Positions 10,022-18,873 of a DNA stretch of 64,000 nucleotides are shown here, piece by piece. The notes under the pieces were generated by a model that was not told the DNA's origin, ran no database searches, and saw only the letters and a program-made list of their open reading frames with translations. Both the position numbers and the translations under genes were made by a program. Origin of the DNA: Thalassoroseus pseudoceratinae (GTDB taxonomy: Bacteria; Planctomycetota; Planctomycetia; Planctomycetales; Planctomycetaceae); contig NZ_JAALXT010000005.1 in NCBI RefSeq assembly GCF_011634775.1, forward strand, positions 620,001-684,000, in the 5' to 3' direction. Numbering within the stretch: position 1 is the stretch's first letter; each line of letters starts with the position of its first letter.

Positions 10022-10345
10022 CCGGAGTTGAGTTTCAGATGAGGTTGACCGCCCGGCTCGTACACAAAGTTCCATCAAAGCGGACACCAAGAATTGCAGT
10101 TTTTGGTGTCCGCTTTGATGTTGGTTAGTTGATCTATTCATCTAACGTCCGTGGGAATCTTGTTGAACAATCCTGCTGCTTTGCATTTATCAATGTGGGT
10201 AGAGGTTGCCAGTCCGCATTGGGCATGGAGCAAAGTGCGGACTGATATCGCGGTAATCGTCGTATCCCAGGCGTCACCCACGTGATATGATGCAACCATT
10301 CAACAAACTCCGAAGCAGCTCGATTGAACACGGAGATTCCAACGT
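10022..10345. other. 324-bp intergenic spacer with two inverted repeats
   Basis: No credible gene. It holds the perfect 18-bp inverted repeat at 10073-10120 and a second 8-bp inverted repeat, AGTCCGCA at 10211-10218 with TGCGGACT at 10236-10243. A possible ribosome-binding GGAGA lies at about 10332, ahead of the kinase start. Confidence 0.6.
10073..10120. terminator. Perfect 18-bp inverted repeat (hairpin) after the EEP gene
   Basis: CATCAAAGCGGACACCAA at 10073-10090 is exactly complementary to TTGGTGTCCGCTTTGATG at 10103-10120, with a 12-nt loop. It starts 51 bp after the EEP stop codon. There is no T-run, so it may be a non-canonical terminator or an RNA-stability element. Confidence 0.6.
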
Positions 10346-13300
10346 ATGACCGTGGCCATGTCTTGCCCGCATCCTGGATGTGGAGAATCGTTTTGCGTCA
10401 CGAAGCACCAACTCGAACGAGGTGTGCGCTGTCGTTTTTGCGGAAAGATGATTGGCCCAGTCGATGCGGCCACCGCTTCAACAAGCCGGTCCGCAGATGT
10501 GACGATCTTGCCGAAGTCATCCGGGACGCGGTCATCGGAACGCCAGCCGTCCCGTAACAGCACGCCATCGCCACCGAGGGTCGTCGGGGGATACCGAATT
10601 GACGAAGTGCTCGGGCAGGGGGCGTTTGGCACGGTTTATAAAGCGACCGACCCCGAGTTAGAACGACCGGTTGCGTTGAAACTTCCGCAAGCTCACACGT
10701 TGGATTCCAAAAAAGCTCGCGAACGATTTCTTCGGGAAGCCAAAGCGGCCGCTCGGTTGCGGCACCCACATATCGTGCCGGTGTTCAAAGCGGGACAGAC
10801 CGCGGAAGGGCTTTATTACATCGCCTCCGCATTCATCTCCGGCCAGACGCTCGATGCGCACATTGATCACAAACCGGTCGAACCAAGACGAACCGCCCTT
10901 ATTGCCAAGCAAATTGCCGAAGCCCTGCAATACGCGCATCAGATGGGCATTATCCATCGAGACGTGAAACCGCAAAATGTGTTGATCGACGAACGCGACG
11001 AACCGCAGTTGATGGATTTTGGACTCGCCCGTTTGGAGCAAGCATCCGAGAAGCAAACGCGGGAAGGCAGTGTGCTCGGAAGCCCGGCGTATATGTCGCC
11101 CGAACAAGCTCGCGGTGTGCAAGACGACGTTGGTCCGGCGACGGATCAATACGCTGTTGGTGTCGTGCTTTACGAAATGCTCACCGGTCAAATTCCGTTT
11201 AGCGGACCTCCTCAGGTTGTCATTGCGAATGTGCTGTCGCAACCGCCGGAAAAGCCCAGTTCCATCGAACCACGTGTGCCGATCGACTTGGAAACCATCT
11301 GCCTCAAAGCGATGTCCAAGCGTCCTCAAGATCGCTACGTCAATTGCGGAGAGTTGGCCGCCGATTTGGAACGCTGGCTGGAAGACAAGATGATCCTCGC
11401 TCGTCCGCTGTCGTTGCCACAACGGTTTGTCCGATGGAGCCGCCATAACCCGGCGATCAGCGGATTGATCGGGATGGTAATGCTCGTGACATTCCTGGGA
11501 TTGCTGGGAATTCTTTGGCAATGGAAGACGGCTCGCACGAATTTCACCATCGCTCAACGCAACGCCGAAAAAGCCGCTCAAGCCGAGAAGGTTGCCAAGA
11601 CGAACCTCGCAACCGCGATGAAACGGGAAGCCGAAGCCGAAGAGAACGCGGCAATCGCCGAGAAACAAAAACAGGAAGCCGAGAAACAACGAGTGGCAGC
11701 GGAAGTCGCAAAGAAGTCTGCCCTTGAAGCCGAAGCGCGAGCGACAGCAAATGCCGATCAGTTGGCAAGACAGAAGGCGAAAGTCGAGGAGGCATTGCTC
11801 GACGCGGAACAACAACGCAAAATCGCGGAGCGTCTGCAAGCCGAGGCAGAGAAACGGGAAACCGAACTGCGTTGGAAGACTTATCAGTTTTCGCTGAAGA
11901 ACGCCCAATCCGCTTTGGACGACAACAACAAATCGCTGGCGAGAACTCACCTCTCGGCACTGATTCCGGAAGACGGACAGGTCGATGTGCGGGGCTTTGA
12001 CTGGTTCTATCTGTGGAATGCCTCCGGTCCCGAGAAGAATTCAGACTCGAAACATCTCCGGTACGTGGACCCGCCTACGTTCAAATCGTACTTGGAACTA
12101 GCCGGCGGGGTGGGAGTGCGTTTCGTCGATGGTCGCTTTCTCGTGTTGGCCGAGCCCACTTCGGTCAATGTGTTTGACCTCCAATCGGTGGCGGACAAGC
12201 CGGTTTACAACGTGAGTTATCCGCCCGGCATTGAAGCGATGGCGTTCTCCAAAACCAATGGTGACTTATACGTGGTCAGCCGTGTCCCCGAGCAAGCGGC
12301 CTTCCGGTTGGATCGGTGGCGGGCCGGGCAAGCGCCATTCAATTTCGTGAGTGCGGCTCGACCACGGTTTCAGTGGGTCGGCCGAGCGTCGCATTTTGAC
12401 GGGTGCCTGTCGATCTCGTCAGACAATCGGAAGCTGGTTTCGCCATCGCTCACCGAGCCTTATGCATTGACGATGACCACGGTCGACCGCCCGCCCGCTG
12501 CCGGTTTCGTCGGATTTCTCTTTGGTCCCGAGACCGACGATCTCGAACCATACGTCGATGTTCTCACCGTTGGTACCGCGATCGGTGAAGTGCCGATTGT
12601 CCCCAAAAGCGAAAAGTTGACTAGTTTGTCCTTCACCAACGATGATGGGCACGTGATCGGCACGACACAATCCGCGGACGGCGTTCGTGTCTTGCGGTGG
12701 AATGTCGCCTCACGAAAACTGGATATCGAACTCGATTGCCGAATCCCGCCGATCGAAAGCAGCGAACAACCTGTCATTCGATCGGCAACCGACCGATGGA
12801 TTGCAGTGCCGTTTCAACGGGAGATTTCACAAGACAAGAACGATTTTCAATTCGTCGCGGGATATCAACTCATCGAACTCGCCAATTCACCAGGCGTCCG
12901 TTATTCGACTGATGAGCTTGGCAAGGACGAAATTCTGGACAACCGCCGATGGTATGGAACCACCGTTGCCGCGTTTTCGCCGAAGGGCAATCAGTTCGCC
13001 TTCGCCGGTTTCTTTGGCCCCAAAAATATGCGGCGGAACTATTGGCAGTCGAAGAATGTCGACCCCGTCGTGGTGTGCGTCAATTTTGATACTGACCCAA
13101 TCCGTACCACATTCCTGCGGGGGCACACACGCATGATTCGGGACTTGGCATTTAGCCCCGATGGACAACTCCTCGCCACCGGCAGCGACGACGACACCGT
13201 GCGACTCTGGGGAGTGGCCGGCGGAAACGAACGCCTTGTCCTCGACAAACACAGCGATGCCGTCGTCCGCGTGGCCTTCAACGCCAATGGCACCCGACTC

Positions 13301-13357
13301 TATTCCATCGACGACACCGGCGGAATCAAAATCTGGAACGGCACGCGAACCGAGTAG
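10346..13357 (+). CDS. Membrane Ser/Thr protein kinase with zinc ribbon, coiled coil and WD40 sensor domain
   Basis: A 1003-residue protein. Residues 7-32 hold a Cys-rich zinc-ribbon-like motif (CPHPGCGESFC...CRFC). The kinase domain runs from about 82 to 345: glycine loop LGQGAFGTV, VALK lysine near 111, HRDVKPQN near 205, DFGLA near 224, APE-like SPAYMSPEQARG, and DQYAVGVVLYEMLTG. One transmembrane helix follows near 370-392 (GLIGMVMLVTFLGLLGILW), then a long Ala/Glu/Lys coiled coil to about 520, then a WD40-like propeller ending with LAFSPDGQLLATGSDDDTVRLW. The kinase faces the cytoplasm and the coiled coil and propeller are probably outside. Such PknB-type kinases are greatly expanded in planctomycetes. 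Partner and signal are unknown. Confidence 0.93.
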   Translation: MTVAMSCPHPGCGESFCVTKHQLERGVRCRFCGKMIGPVDAATASTSRSADVTILPKSSGTRSSERQPSRNSTPSPPRVVGGYRIDEVLGQGAFGTVYKATDPELERPVALKLPQAHTLDSKKARERFLREAKAAARLRHPHIVPVFKAGQTAEGLYYIASAFISGQTLDAHIDHKPVEPRRTALIAKQIAEALQYAHQMGIIHRDVKPQNVLIDERDEPQLMDFGLARLEQASEKQTREGSVLGSPAYMSPEQARGVQDDVGPATDQYAVGVVLYEMLTGQIPFSGPPQVVIANVLSQPPEKPSSIEPRVPIDLETICLKAMSKRPQDRYVNCGELAADLERWLEDKMILARPLSLPQRFVRWSRHNPAISGLIGMVMLVTFLGLLGILWQWKTARTNFTIAQRNAEKAAQAEKVAKTNLATAMKREAEAEENAAIAEKQKQEAEKQRVAAEVAKKSALEAEARATANADQLARQKAKVEEALLDAEQQRKIAERLQAEAEKRETELRWKTYQFSLKNAQSALDDNNKSLARTHLSALIPEDGQVDVRGFDWFYLWNASGPEKNSDSKHLRYVDPPTFKSYLELAGGVGVRFVDGRFLVLAEPTSVNVFDLQSVADKPVYNVSYPPGIEAMAFSKTNGDLYVVSRVPEQAAFRLDRWRAGQAPFNFVSAARPRFQWVGRASHFDGCLSISSDNRKLVSPSLTEPYALTMTTVDRPPAAGFVGFLFGPETDDLEPYVDVLTVGTAIGEVPIVPKSEKLTSLSFTNDDGHVIGTTQSADGVRVLRWNVASRKLDIELDCRIPPIESSEQPVIRSATDRWIAVPFQREISQDKNDFQFVAGYQLIELANSPGVRYSTDELGKDEILDNRRWYGTTVAAFSPKGNQFAFAGFFGPKNMRRNYWQSKNVDPVVVCVNFDTDPIRTTFLRGHTRMIRDLAFSPDGQLLATGSDDDTVRLWGVAGGNERLVLDKHSDAVVRVAFNANGTRLYSIDDTGGIKIWNGTRTE

Positions 13358-13395
13358 TCACAGCGAAAGACCTTTCTCAAGACGAAAGCCAAGAC

Positions 13396-13782
13396 ATGAA
13401 ACGAGTGACCGGTTTCGGCGGTGTATTCTTCAAATCCCCTGACCCAAAAGCACTCGGTGAGTGGTATCGCAAGCACTTGGGGATGGATGTGCAAGACTGG
13501 GGTGGCGTGACATTTCAGTGGGCAACGCCCGACAACCCATCCGGAGTCGGCACGACGGTTTGGAGTCCGTTCAAAGAGAAGACCGACTATTTTGAGCCGA
13601 GCAAAGCCGACTTTATGATCAACCTTCGCGTCGATGATTTGCACGCTTTGCTAGCCGTGCTTCGAGAAGAAGGTTGCCAAGTCGATGACAAAACCGAAGA
13701 TTCCGAATTCGGCAAGTTCGGCTGGGTCATCGACCCCGATGGCAACAAAGTCGAACTCTGGGAACCGCCAGAAGGATCGTGA
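13396..13782 (+). CDS. VOC (glyoxalase/bleomycin resistance) family protein
   Basis: A 128-residue single-domain protein. It has a paired beta-alpha-beta-beta-beta pattern: FGGVFFKSPDPKALGEWYRKHLGM, then FMINLRVDDLHALLAVLREEGC and the C-terminal FGWVIDPDGNKVELWEP, the typical VOC ending with the metal-ligand glutamate (VELWEP). Members include glyoxalase I, dioxygenases and resistance proteins; this size and the DPDGNKVELWEP end are most common in uncharacterised glyoxalase-like enzymes. It lies 38 bp after the kinase gene on the same strand, so it could be co-transcribed, though a functional link is not obvious. Confidence 0.85.
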   Translation: MKRVTGFGGVFFKSPDPKALGEWYRKHLGMDVQDWGGVTFQWATPDNPSGVGTTVWSPFKEKTDYFEPSKADFMINLRVDDLHALLAVLREEGCQVDDKTEDSEFGKFGWVIDPDGNKVELWEPPEGS

Positions 13783-13988
13783 ACTTGAAAACTGTCGGTA
13801 TCACCCCATCAAAGTGATTACATCTGCCACCGCCAGTTCGGCAACTCGGTGATCGTTAACCTAGTACGACACACCGGTCGGAATTCGGTTTGACAAGCAC
13901 CGCCGAACACTAACGATAGCGACGATAACCGGTCGCTGTCTTGAAGCGGGAGTCGTTCGCGTCTTAACAAGCGAACGTGCGATTCGTT

Positions 13989-14873
13989 CTAACTGTCGAG
14001 GTTCATCTCAGAGAGTTTTTCTCCGCCCCGAATACCGAAATCCAATGTGCGAATTGGGAAGGGGATCATGATGTCGTTGTCATCAAAGATCGTTTTCACC
14101 AGCTTGATCGCTTCACTACGTGTGACGAGATAGCTCCGGTGATCGGAATACTGAACCCAAATTCGCACTTCCAAATCAATCGAGCTGCCGCCAAAACCCG
14201 TGAAAAAGACGTCGATATCCTTCGTTTTCAATCTGTTTGGCAGATCTTGAAGACCTTCGAGAAGGACCGCTTCGACCTTCGACAAATCATCGCCGTAAGA
14301 AACGCCAACTGCTAAATCAATTCTTCGCTCGGGGATGTTCGTGTAGTTCTTGATGGGATCGGTGAACAGCATCCGATTCGGAACAAGAGCTTCAATTCCT
14401 TGAAACGTGGTGATTGTGGTTGTCCGAAGATCGATCGATGTGACTTTGCCCAGATAGTCGCCCACTTCGACGATATCCCCCATCCGGTAAGGCTTATTAA
14501 ACGCGATCAAGATTCCAGAGATGAAGTTCGCGGTGATATCTTGAAACGCAAAACCTAACGCCAACCCGATGACTCCCGCTCCGGCCAGGAGCGATGTCAC
14601 GGTCTTGTCGAGATCCAAGATGCCAAGGGCAATAAACAGCCCAACGACAATGACACTAATCTTGACGATGGAAGTCAGTAGGTTTTGCACGCTTTCGGAA
14701 GACGTGATCTTCGCGACAACTTTTCCGAAAACACGTGCAGTGATCTTGGCCAAAAAATAGAAGATGACAAAGACAATTAAAGCCACAGCCAAGTTCGGCA
14801 AGTTCTTGACTGCCAGCTCAAACCAGCTTTGTAATTCTTCCGTTAAAAGGCTCTGAATCTTCTGCATATCCAT
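13989..14873 (-). CDS. Small-conductance mechanosensitive channel (MscS family)
   Basis: About 294 residues from the ATG at 14873, preceded by GAGTGAG; an upstream ATG at 14924 would add 17 polar residues (MTAIGCDTGCDTKSEND) and looks unlikely. Two or three transmembrane helices lie in the N-terminal half (LAVALIVFVIFYFLAKITARVF and IVKISVIVVGLFIALGIL), followed by the pore-lining helix with small residues (LLAGAGVIGLALGFAFQDITANFISGILIAF), the MscS signature. The beta domain follows (GDIVEVGDYLGKVTSIDLRTTTITTFQG..VPNRMLF). It opens under membrane tension to release solutes on osmotic downshock. Length matches E. coli MscS (about 286). Confidence 0.93.
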   Translation of the reverse strand: MDMQKIQSLLTEELQSWFELAVKNLPNLAVALIVFVIFYFLAKITARVFGKVVAKITSSESVQNLLTSIVKISVIVVGLFIALGILDLDKTVTSLLAGAGVIGLALGFAFQDITANFISGILIAFNKPYRMGDIVEVGDYLGKVTSIDLRTTTITTFQGIEALVPNRMLFTDPIKNYTNIPERRIDLAVGVSYGDDLSKVEAVLLEGLQDLPNRLKTKDIDVFFTGFGGSSIDLEVRIWVQYSDHRSYLVTRSEAIKLVKTIFDDNDIMIPFPIRTLDFGIRGGEKLSEMNLDS

Positions 14874-15178
14874 ATCGTTCTCACTCTTCGTATCACAACC
14901 AGTGTCACAACCAATCGCGGTCAACTAGTTGTTGAGTTTGAGACAAACGACTCATTCGAGCCTTTAGTGTAACCGTCCTGATCTGGAGCCGCCGTATTGC
15001 ATCGTTATCGACTTGCATGCATGAGTTGCGTCGGCTGGAACTCGCCCCCGTGTTTGTGTCTGGCGATCTTTGATTGATGACCGTGATGTTTCGATGTGTT
15101 CGACATTTCGTGACGCACTCTCGATGACCGGACCGACAAAACCCGGACGAACACCGACAAGCGGAAACTTGTCTCAAC

Positions 15179-16042
15179 TTACGCGGTGGCAAGTTGTGCC
15201 GCCGTCAGGGTATTTCGGAGCAACATGGCGATCGTCATCGGTCCCACGCCGCCGGGGACGGGGGTGATGGCGGTAGCAATTTCTTTGATGGGCTCGAAGT
15301 CGACATCGCCGACGAGTTTGCCATCAACGCGGTTAGTGCCGACGTCAATCACGGTCGCACCGGGTTTGACCATGTCCTGGGTAACGAACTTGGGCTTCCC
15401 GATGGCAGCGATCAGAATGTCGGCGGTGCGGGTGATCTCGGCAAGGTTCTCGGTTCGACTATGACAAACCGTTACCGTCGCATTCGCCAGCGGACCGCGT
15501 TGCATGAGGAGTATCGCCATCGGCTTGCCGACGATTTCGCTGCGTCCGAGCACAACAGCATGTTTCCCGGCCGTCTCGGTGCCGCTTTCTTCCAAGAGAA
15601 TCTGCACACCGGCAGGCGTGCAGGGCAGGAACCGGGGCCGGTTTTGCACGATCAACCCCACGTTCTCCGGATGGAAGGCGTCGACATCTTTCGTCGCGAT
15701 CACCGCGTCCAATACGGCTTTTTCCTCGATGTGCGACGGCAACGGCAACTGAACAAGAATTCCGTGCACATCGGCGGCGGCGTTGCATTCGGCGATGAGA
15801 TCGAGCAGTTGCGACTGGGTCGTTTCGGCGGTCAACCGATGCAGCGTGCTCTGGATATTCGCTTGTTCACAAGCCCGTTGTTTGTTGCGGACGTAAACCG
15901 CGCTGGCGGGGTCGTCTCCGACGAGAATCGCGGCCAAATGCGGTTTGACCCCGGTTTTCTCGGTGAACGCTTTGGCTTCCGTGGCGATTTGTTCCCGTCG
16001 CTTCGCTGCGATGGCTTTGCCGTCAATGATGCTCGCCGACAC
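15179..16042 (-). CDS. folD: Bifunctional methylenetetrahydrofolate dehydrogenase / methenyltetrahydrofolate cyclohydrolase
   Basis: A 287-residue protein, full length for FolD. Catalytic-domain landmarks are YVRNKQRACEQ (the conserved Tyr and Lys), GILVQLPLPSHI and KDVDAFHPENVG. The NADP-binding domain shows VVLGRSEIVGKPMAILL and the C-terminal PVPGGVGPMTIAMLL. It interconverts 5,10-methylene-, methenyl- and 10-formyl-tetrahydrofolate in the cytoplasm for purine, thymidylate and formyl-Met synthesis. The start is a GTG with AAGAAG a few bases upstream. It is divergent from the sulfite reductase gene across a 325-bp spacer. Confidence 0.96.
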   Translation of the reverse strand: MSASIIDGKAIAAKRREQIATEAKAFTEKTGVKPHLAAILVGDDPASAVYVRNKQRACEQANIQSTLHRLTAETTQSQLLDLIAECNAAADVHGILVQLPLPSHIEEKAVLDAVIATKDVDAFHPENVGLIVQNRPRFLPCTPAGVQILLEESGTETAGKHAVVLGRSEIVGKPMAILLMQRGPLANATVTVCHSRTENLAEITRTADILIAAIGKPKFVTQDMVKPGATVIDVGTNRVDGKLVGDVDFEPIKEIATAITPVPGGVGPMTIAMLLRNTLTAAQLATA

Positions 16043-16367
16043 GCTTGTCTTCTTTCAATTTGAAGTGGTTCCGCGGATTTCGGGGACGGAAGTCCGCTTC
16101 CCCCTGAACCCGGAATTCGCTATGACTGTCCTCATTGTGCAACTTACCAACAATGCTGACAGCGTAATGAACAGACGACACGCATACTGATCTGCGTGCC
16201 AATACCGCTCAACACCTATCAGATCACAATGGTAGCGTCACAAGATAGGGAGTTGAGAAAACCTTGTCGTCTCCCAACAATACTCCCTGGGACGGCCAGT
16301 TTAACAACACTGTTGGTCGGGCCGAAAGTCGACGCAGTGACGCGAATTCAACAGGAGTGATTTTTCC
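16043..16367. promoter_or_regulatory. 325-bp divergent promoter region between folD and sulfite reductase
   Basis: No gene seen. Near the sulfite reductase side there is a possible hairpin, AGGGAGT at 16247-16253 with ACTCCCT at 16282-16288, extended by a bulged GTTG/CAAC pairing. AGGAG at about 16351-16355 is a good ribosome-binding site 8-12 bases before the ATG at 16368. I recognise no riboswitch. Confidence 0.5.
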
Positions 16368-18095
16368 ATGGCCGAAACGTCCACGCCGGATGCAACGAAA
16401 CTCAGCAAGCTGGAACACCTCAAAGAAAACAGCCGCCAATTGCGAGGCACAATCGCCGAGGAATTGCAGGCCGGCGTTGAATGTTTCAATGGAGACAACT
16501 TGCAGTTGCTGAAGCATCACGGCAGCTATCAGCAGGACGACCGCGATCGGCGGAATGAGAAGGACGCCGACGGAAATCGGCTCGGCAAACGCTATATGTT
16601 CATGGTCCGCACGCGAATTCCCGGCGGAAAGGTGACTGCGGACGATTTCCTCAAAGAACTCGATCTTTGTGAGGAATACGGTAACGGCACCCTTCGAGTG
16701 ACTTCGCGACAGGGGTTTCAGCTCCATGGCGTGCTGATCAAAGACCTGAAAGAAGCGATTCGGGGCATCAACCAGACGAAACTCAGCACCATCGCCGCTT
16801 GCGGTGACGTTTCGCGGAACACGATGTGCTGCCCGGCACCGTTCAAGAACAATCCGCTGCACGACGAGATGCAAGCCACAGCCGACGCCGTCGCCGAGCA
16901 TCTCAAGCCGAAGACCACGGCGTATTACGAGATTTGGCTCAAAGACGAGGAAACCGGCGAGTCCGAGAAAGTCGAGGAATTCGTTCCCGTCGAGGAACCG
17001 GTTTACGGCAAACGGTACTTGCCTCGGAAGTTCAAAGTCGGCTTCGCCTTCCCGGAAGACAACTGCATCGACGTGTACTCACAGGATTTGGGTTTCTTGG
17101 CCGTTGTCGAGAACGACCAGATCGTGGGTTACAATGTCCTCGTCGGTGGGAGCATGGGCATGACTCCCGCGAAGAAGGAAACCTTTCCAGCGGTCGCCAA
17201 ACGATTGACCTACGTCACGGCGGATCGTGTGGTCGACATTGCCGATGCCATTGTGAAAGTCCAACGCGATTTCGGTAACCGGGAAAACCGCAAGCTAGCT
17301 CGGATGAAATACCTCATCCACAACTGGGGCCTGCCGAAATTCAAAGCCAAAGTGGAAGAATACTTCGGCGAAAACTTGCCGGAGCCACATCCGACCGAAG
17401 TCACTGATGTCGATGACCATCTCGGTTGGCATGAACAAGGTGATGGCAAATGGTTCCTGGGTGTGTGTGTGCCGAATGGACGTATTCAGGACGAAAATGG
17501 TGTCCATTACAAGTCGGCGTTTCGAGAAATCCTGACGAAGTACGGCATGGAGACCCGGCTGACGGCTCTGCAAGATGTGCTGCTCTGCGACATCGAGGAG
17601 AAAGATCGCGAAGACATCACGCAGATCTTGAAGAGCAACAACGTCCCGCTGGCGGAGAACCTGACGCTGCTGAAGCGGTATGCGATGGCGTGCCCTGCGT
17701 TGCCGACATGCGGATTGGCCGTCACGGAATCGGAGCGAGTGGCTCCGGATATCCTGGCGGACATCGAGAAAGTCATGGACAAGCATGGCTTGATTGGCGA
17801 ACGAATCGCGTTGCACATGACCGGTTGCCCGAACGGATGTGCCCGTCCTTACGCTCCGGATATCGGACTCGTCGGCAAAGGGAAGAACAAGTACACGCTG
17901 TATCTCGGTGGTGACACGGAGTGCACGCGAATCGGGTTTATCTACGACGATCTCGTGCCACAAAACGAAATCGCTCAACGGCTCGAACCGGTTCTGCAGT
18001 TCTTCAAATCCGACCGACAGAACGGCGAATGTTTTGGCGATTTCTGCTACCGTCAGGGTAAAGAGAAGCTCGCCGACTTCGCGGCTAACGCGTAA
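16368..18095 (+). CDS. Assimilatory sulfite reductase haemoprotein (sirohaem/4Fe-4S)
   Basis: A 575-residue protein of the nitrite/sulfite reductase family. The four cysteines that bind the 4Fe-4S cluster and sirohaem are Cys442 and Cys448 (CPALPTC) and Cys487 and Cys491 (CPNGC). The context MACPALPTCGLAVTESER and TGCPNGCARPY is typical of sulfite rather than nitrite reductases and resembles plant ferredoxin-dependent SiR and CysI. The N-terminal half has LLKFHGSYQQDDRDRR-like spacing and GTLRVTSRQGFQLHG, the first sirohaem/substrate-binding repeat. It reduces sulfite to sulfide with six electrons. No cysJ flavoprotein gene is in the window, so the donor may be ferredoxin. A strong terminator follows. 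Confidence 0.9.
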   Translation: MAETSTPDATKLSKLEHLKENSRQLRGTIAEELQAGVECFNGDNLQLLKHHGSYQQDDRDRRNEKDADGNRLGKRYMFMVRTRIPGGKVTADDFLKELDLCEEYGNGTLRVTSRQGFQLHGVLIKDLKEAIRGINQTKLSTIAACGDVSRNTMCCPAPFKNNPLHDEMQATADAVAEHLKPKTTAYYEIWLKDEETGESEKVEEFVPVEEPVYGKRYLPRKFKVGFAFPEDNCIDVYSQDLGFLAVVENDQIVGYNVLVGGSMGMTPAKKETFPAVAKRLTYVTADRVVDIADAIVKVQRDFGNRENRKLARMKYLIHNWGLPKFKAKVEEYFGENLPEPHPTEVTDVDDHLGWHEQGDGKWFLGVCVPNGRIQDENGVHYKSAFREILTKYGMETRLTALQDVLLCDIEEKDREDITQILKSNNVPLAENLTLLKRYAMACPALPTCGLAVTESERVAPDILADIEKVMDKHGLIGERIALHMTGCPNGCARPYAPDIGLVGKGKNKYTLYLGGDTECTRIGFIYDDLVPQNEIAQRLEPVLQFFKSDRQNGECFGDFCYRQGKEKLADFAANA

Positions 18096-18118
18096 GTAGT
18101 TCTTCAGTACGATCACCC

Positions 18119-18150
18119 AAACCGCCGGTCATTTCCGGCGGTTTTTATTT
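18119..18150. terminator. Bidirectional intrinsic terminator
   Basis: AAACCGCCGG at 18119-18128 pairs perfectly with CCGGCGGTTT at 18135-18144 around a 6-nt loop, followed by TTATTTT on the plus strand and flanked by A's on the left for the minus strand. It lies between the convergent sulfite reductase and response-regulator genes and can serve both. Confidence 0.9.
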
Positions 18151-18597
18151 TGCGCCGGCGGGCAAGATCATGTCTTCGTGCCAGAAGCGGCTTAGATCGC
18201 GAAGAAGTTGCAAGAACTTTCCAAAGTCGACCGGCTTGGTCATGTAGCTTTCGACGTGCAAGCGTTCGCTTTCGATCAGATCATCTTCCGCGGTGGAACC
18301 TGTCAGAATGACAACCGGGATCGACTGGAGCGATTCATCCGCTTTGATCTCCGCCAACACTTCCCGACCATCGCAGCCAGGTAACGTCAGATCGAGCAGG
18401 ATCAAATCCGGTCGTGGGGCTTGAGCGTACTTCCCTCGCCGGTACAAGAATTCCAGTGCATCCTCGCCATCACTGAGCCAAGTCAGCCGATGAGCGACTT
18501 CACCTTTCTTGATGGCACCAATCGTCAGACGAGCGGCTACGACGCTGTCTTCCACTAGCAAGATATCCATCGGTCGTCCGACCGTATCATGAGTCAT
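18145..18597 (-). CDS. Single-domain response regulator (CheY/Rcp1-like)
   Basis: About 150 residues. The receiver domain is complete: acidic pair in DILLVEDS, phospho-acceptor Asp in PDLILLDLTLPG, Thr in VVILTGS and Lys in YMTKPVD. The GEDALEFLYRRGKYAQ insert before the Asp strand is typical of Rcp1-like regulators that pair with phytochrome-type or hybrid histidine kinases. There is no output domain. The start is chosen at an ATG with AGGCAGGA upstream; a GTG at 18630 and an ATG at 18570 are alternatives. No kinase gene is adjacent. Its 3' end reaches into the shared terminator. Confidence 0.9.
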   Translation of the reverse strand: MTHDTVGRPMDILLVEDSVVAARLTIGAIKKGEVAHRLTWLSDGEDALEFLYRRGKYAQAPRPDLILLDLTLPGCDGREVLAEIKADESLQSIPVVILTGSTAEDDLIESERLHVESYMTKPVDFGKFLQLLRDLSRFWHEDMILPAGAK

Positions 18598-18873
18598 GAG
18601 TCCTGCCTCGACCGAGACGATTGTTTTCACCGCGTCCTTGGTGAAAGTTGCGTCTCTTGATGCGACTTACAAACTATTCCATTGGACAACCCAAAACTCT
18701 CCTCATCCTCATCTTACGGGGCGTTTATGAATCTGTCACGCGGAAAGTTCGGGAATCTCCCCCCTCGCTTACGAGTTCCTACCGGGAATCCCTACATCAA
18801 GTGTTGTCGGCCGGCTCATTGGCCCTCTATGCTGTATTGAAGTTCAACCGCACGTCTTAGAGACCGACCCATT

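Noticed and set aside
10658-11950. 430-residue minus-strand frame inside the kinase gene
   Set aside because: Antisense to a well-defined kinase and coiled coil; composition is a codon shadow.
16043-16367. SAM or other riboswitch upstream of sulfite reductase
   Set aside because: I looked for SAM-box-like paired elements; only a short hairpin is visible and it does not match a riboswitch class that I know.
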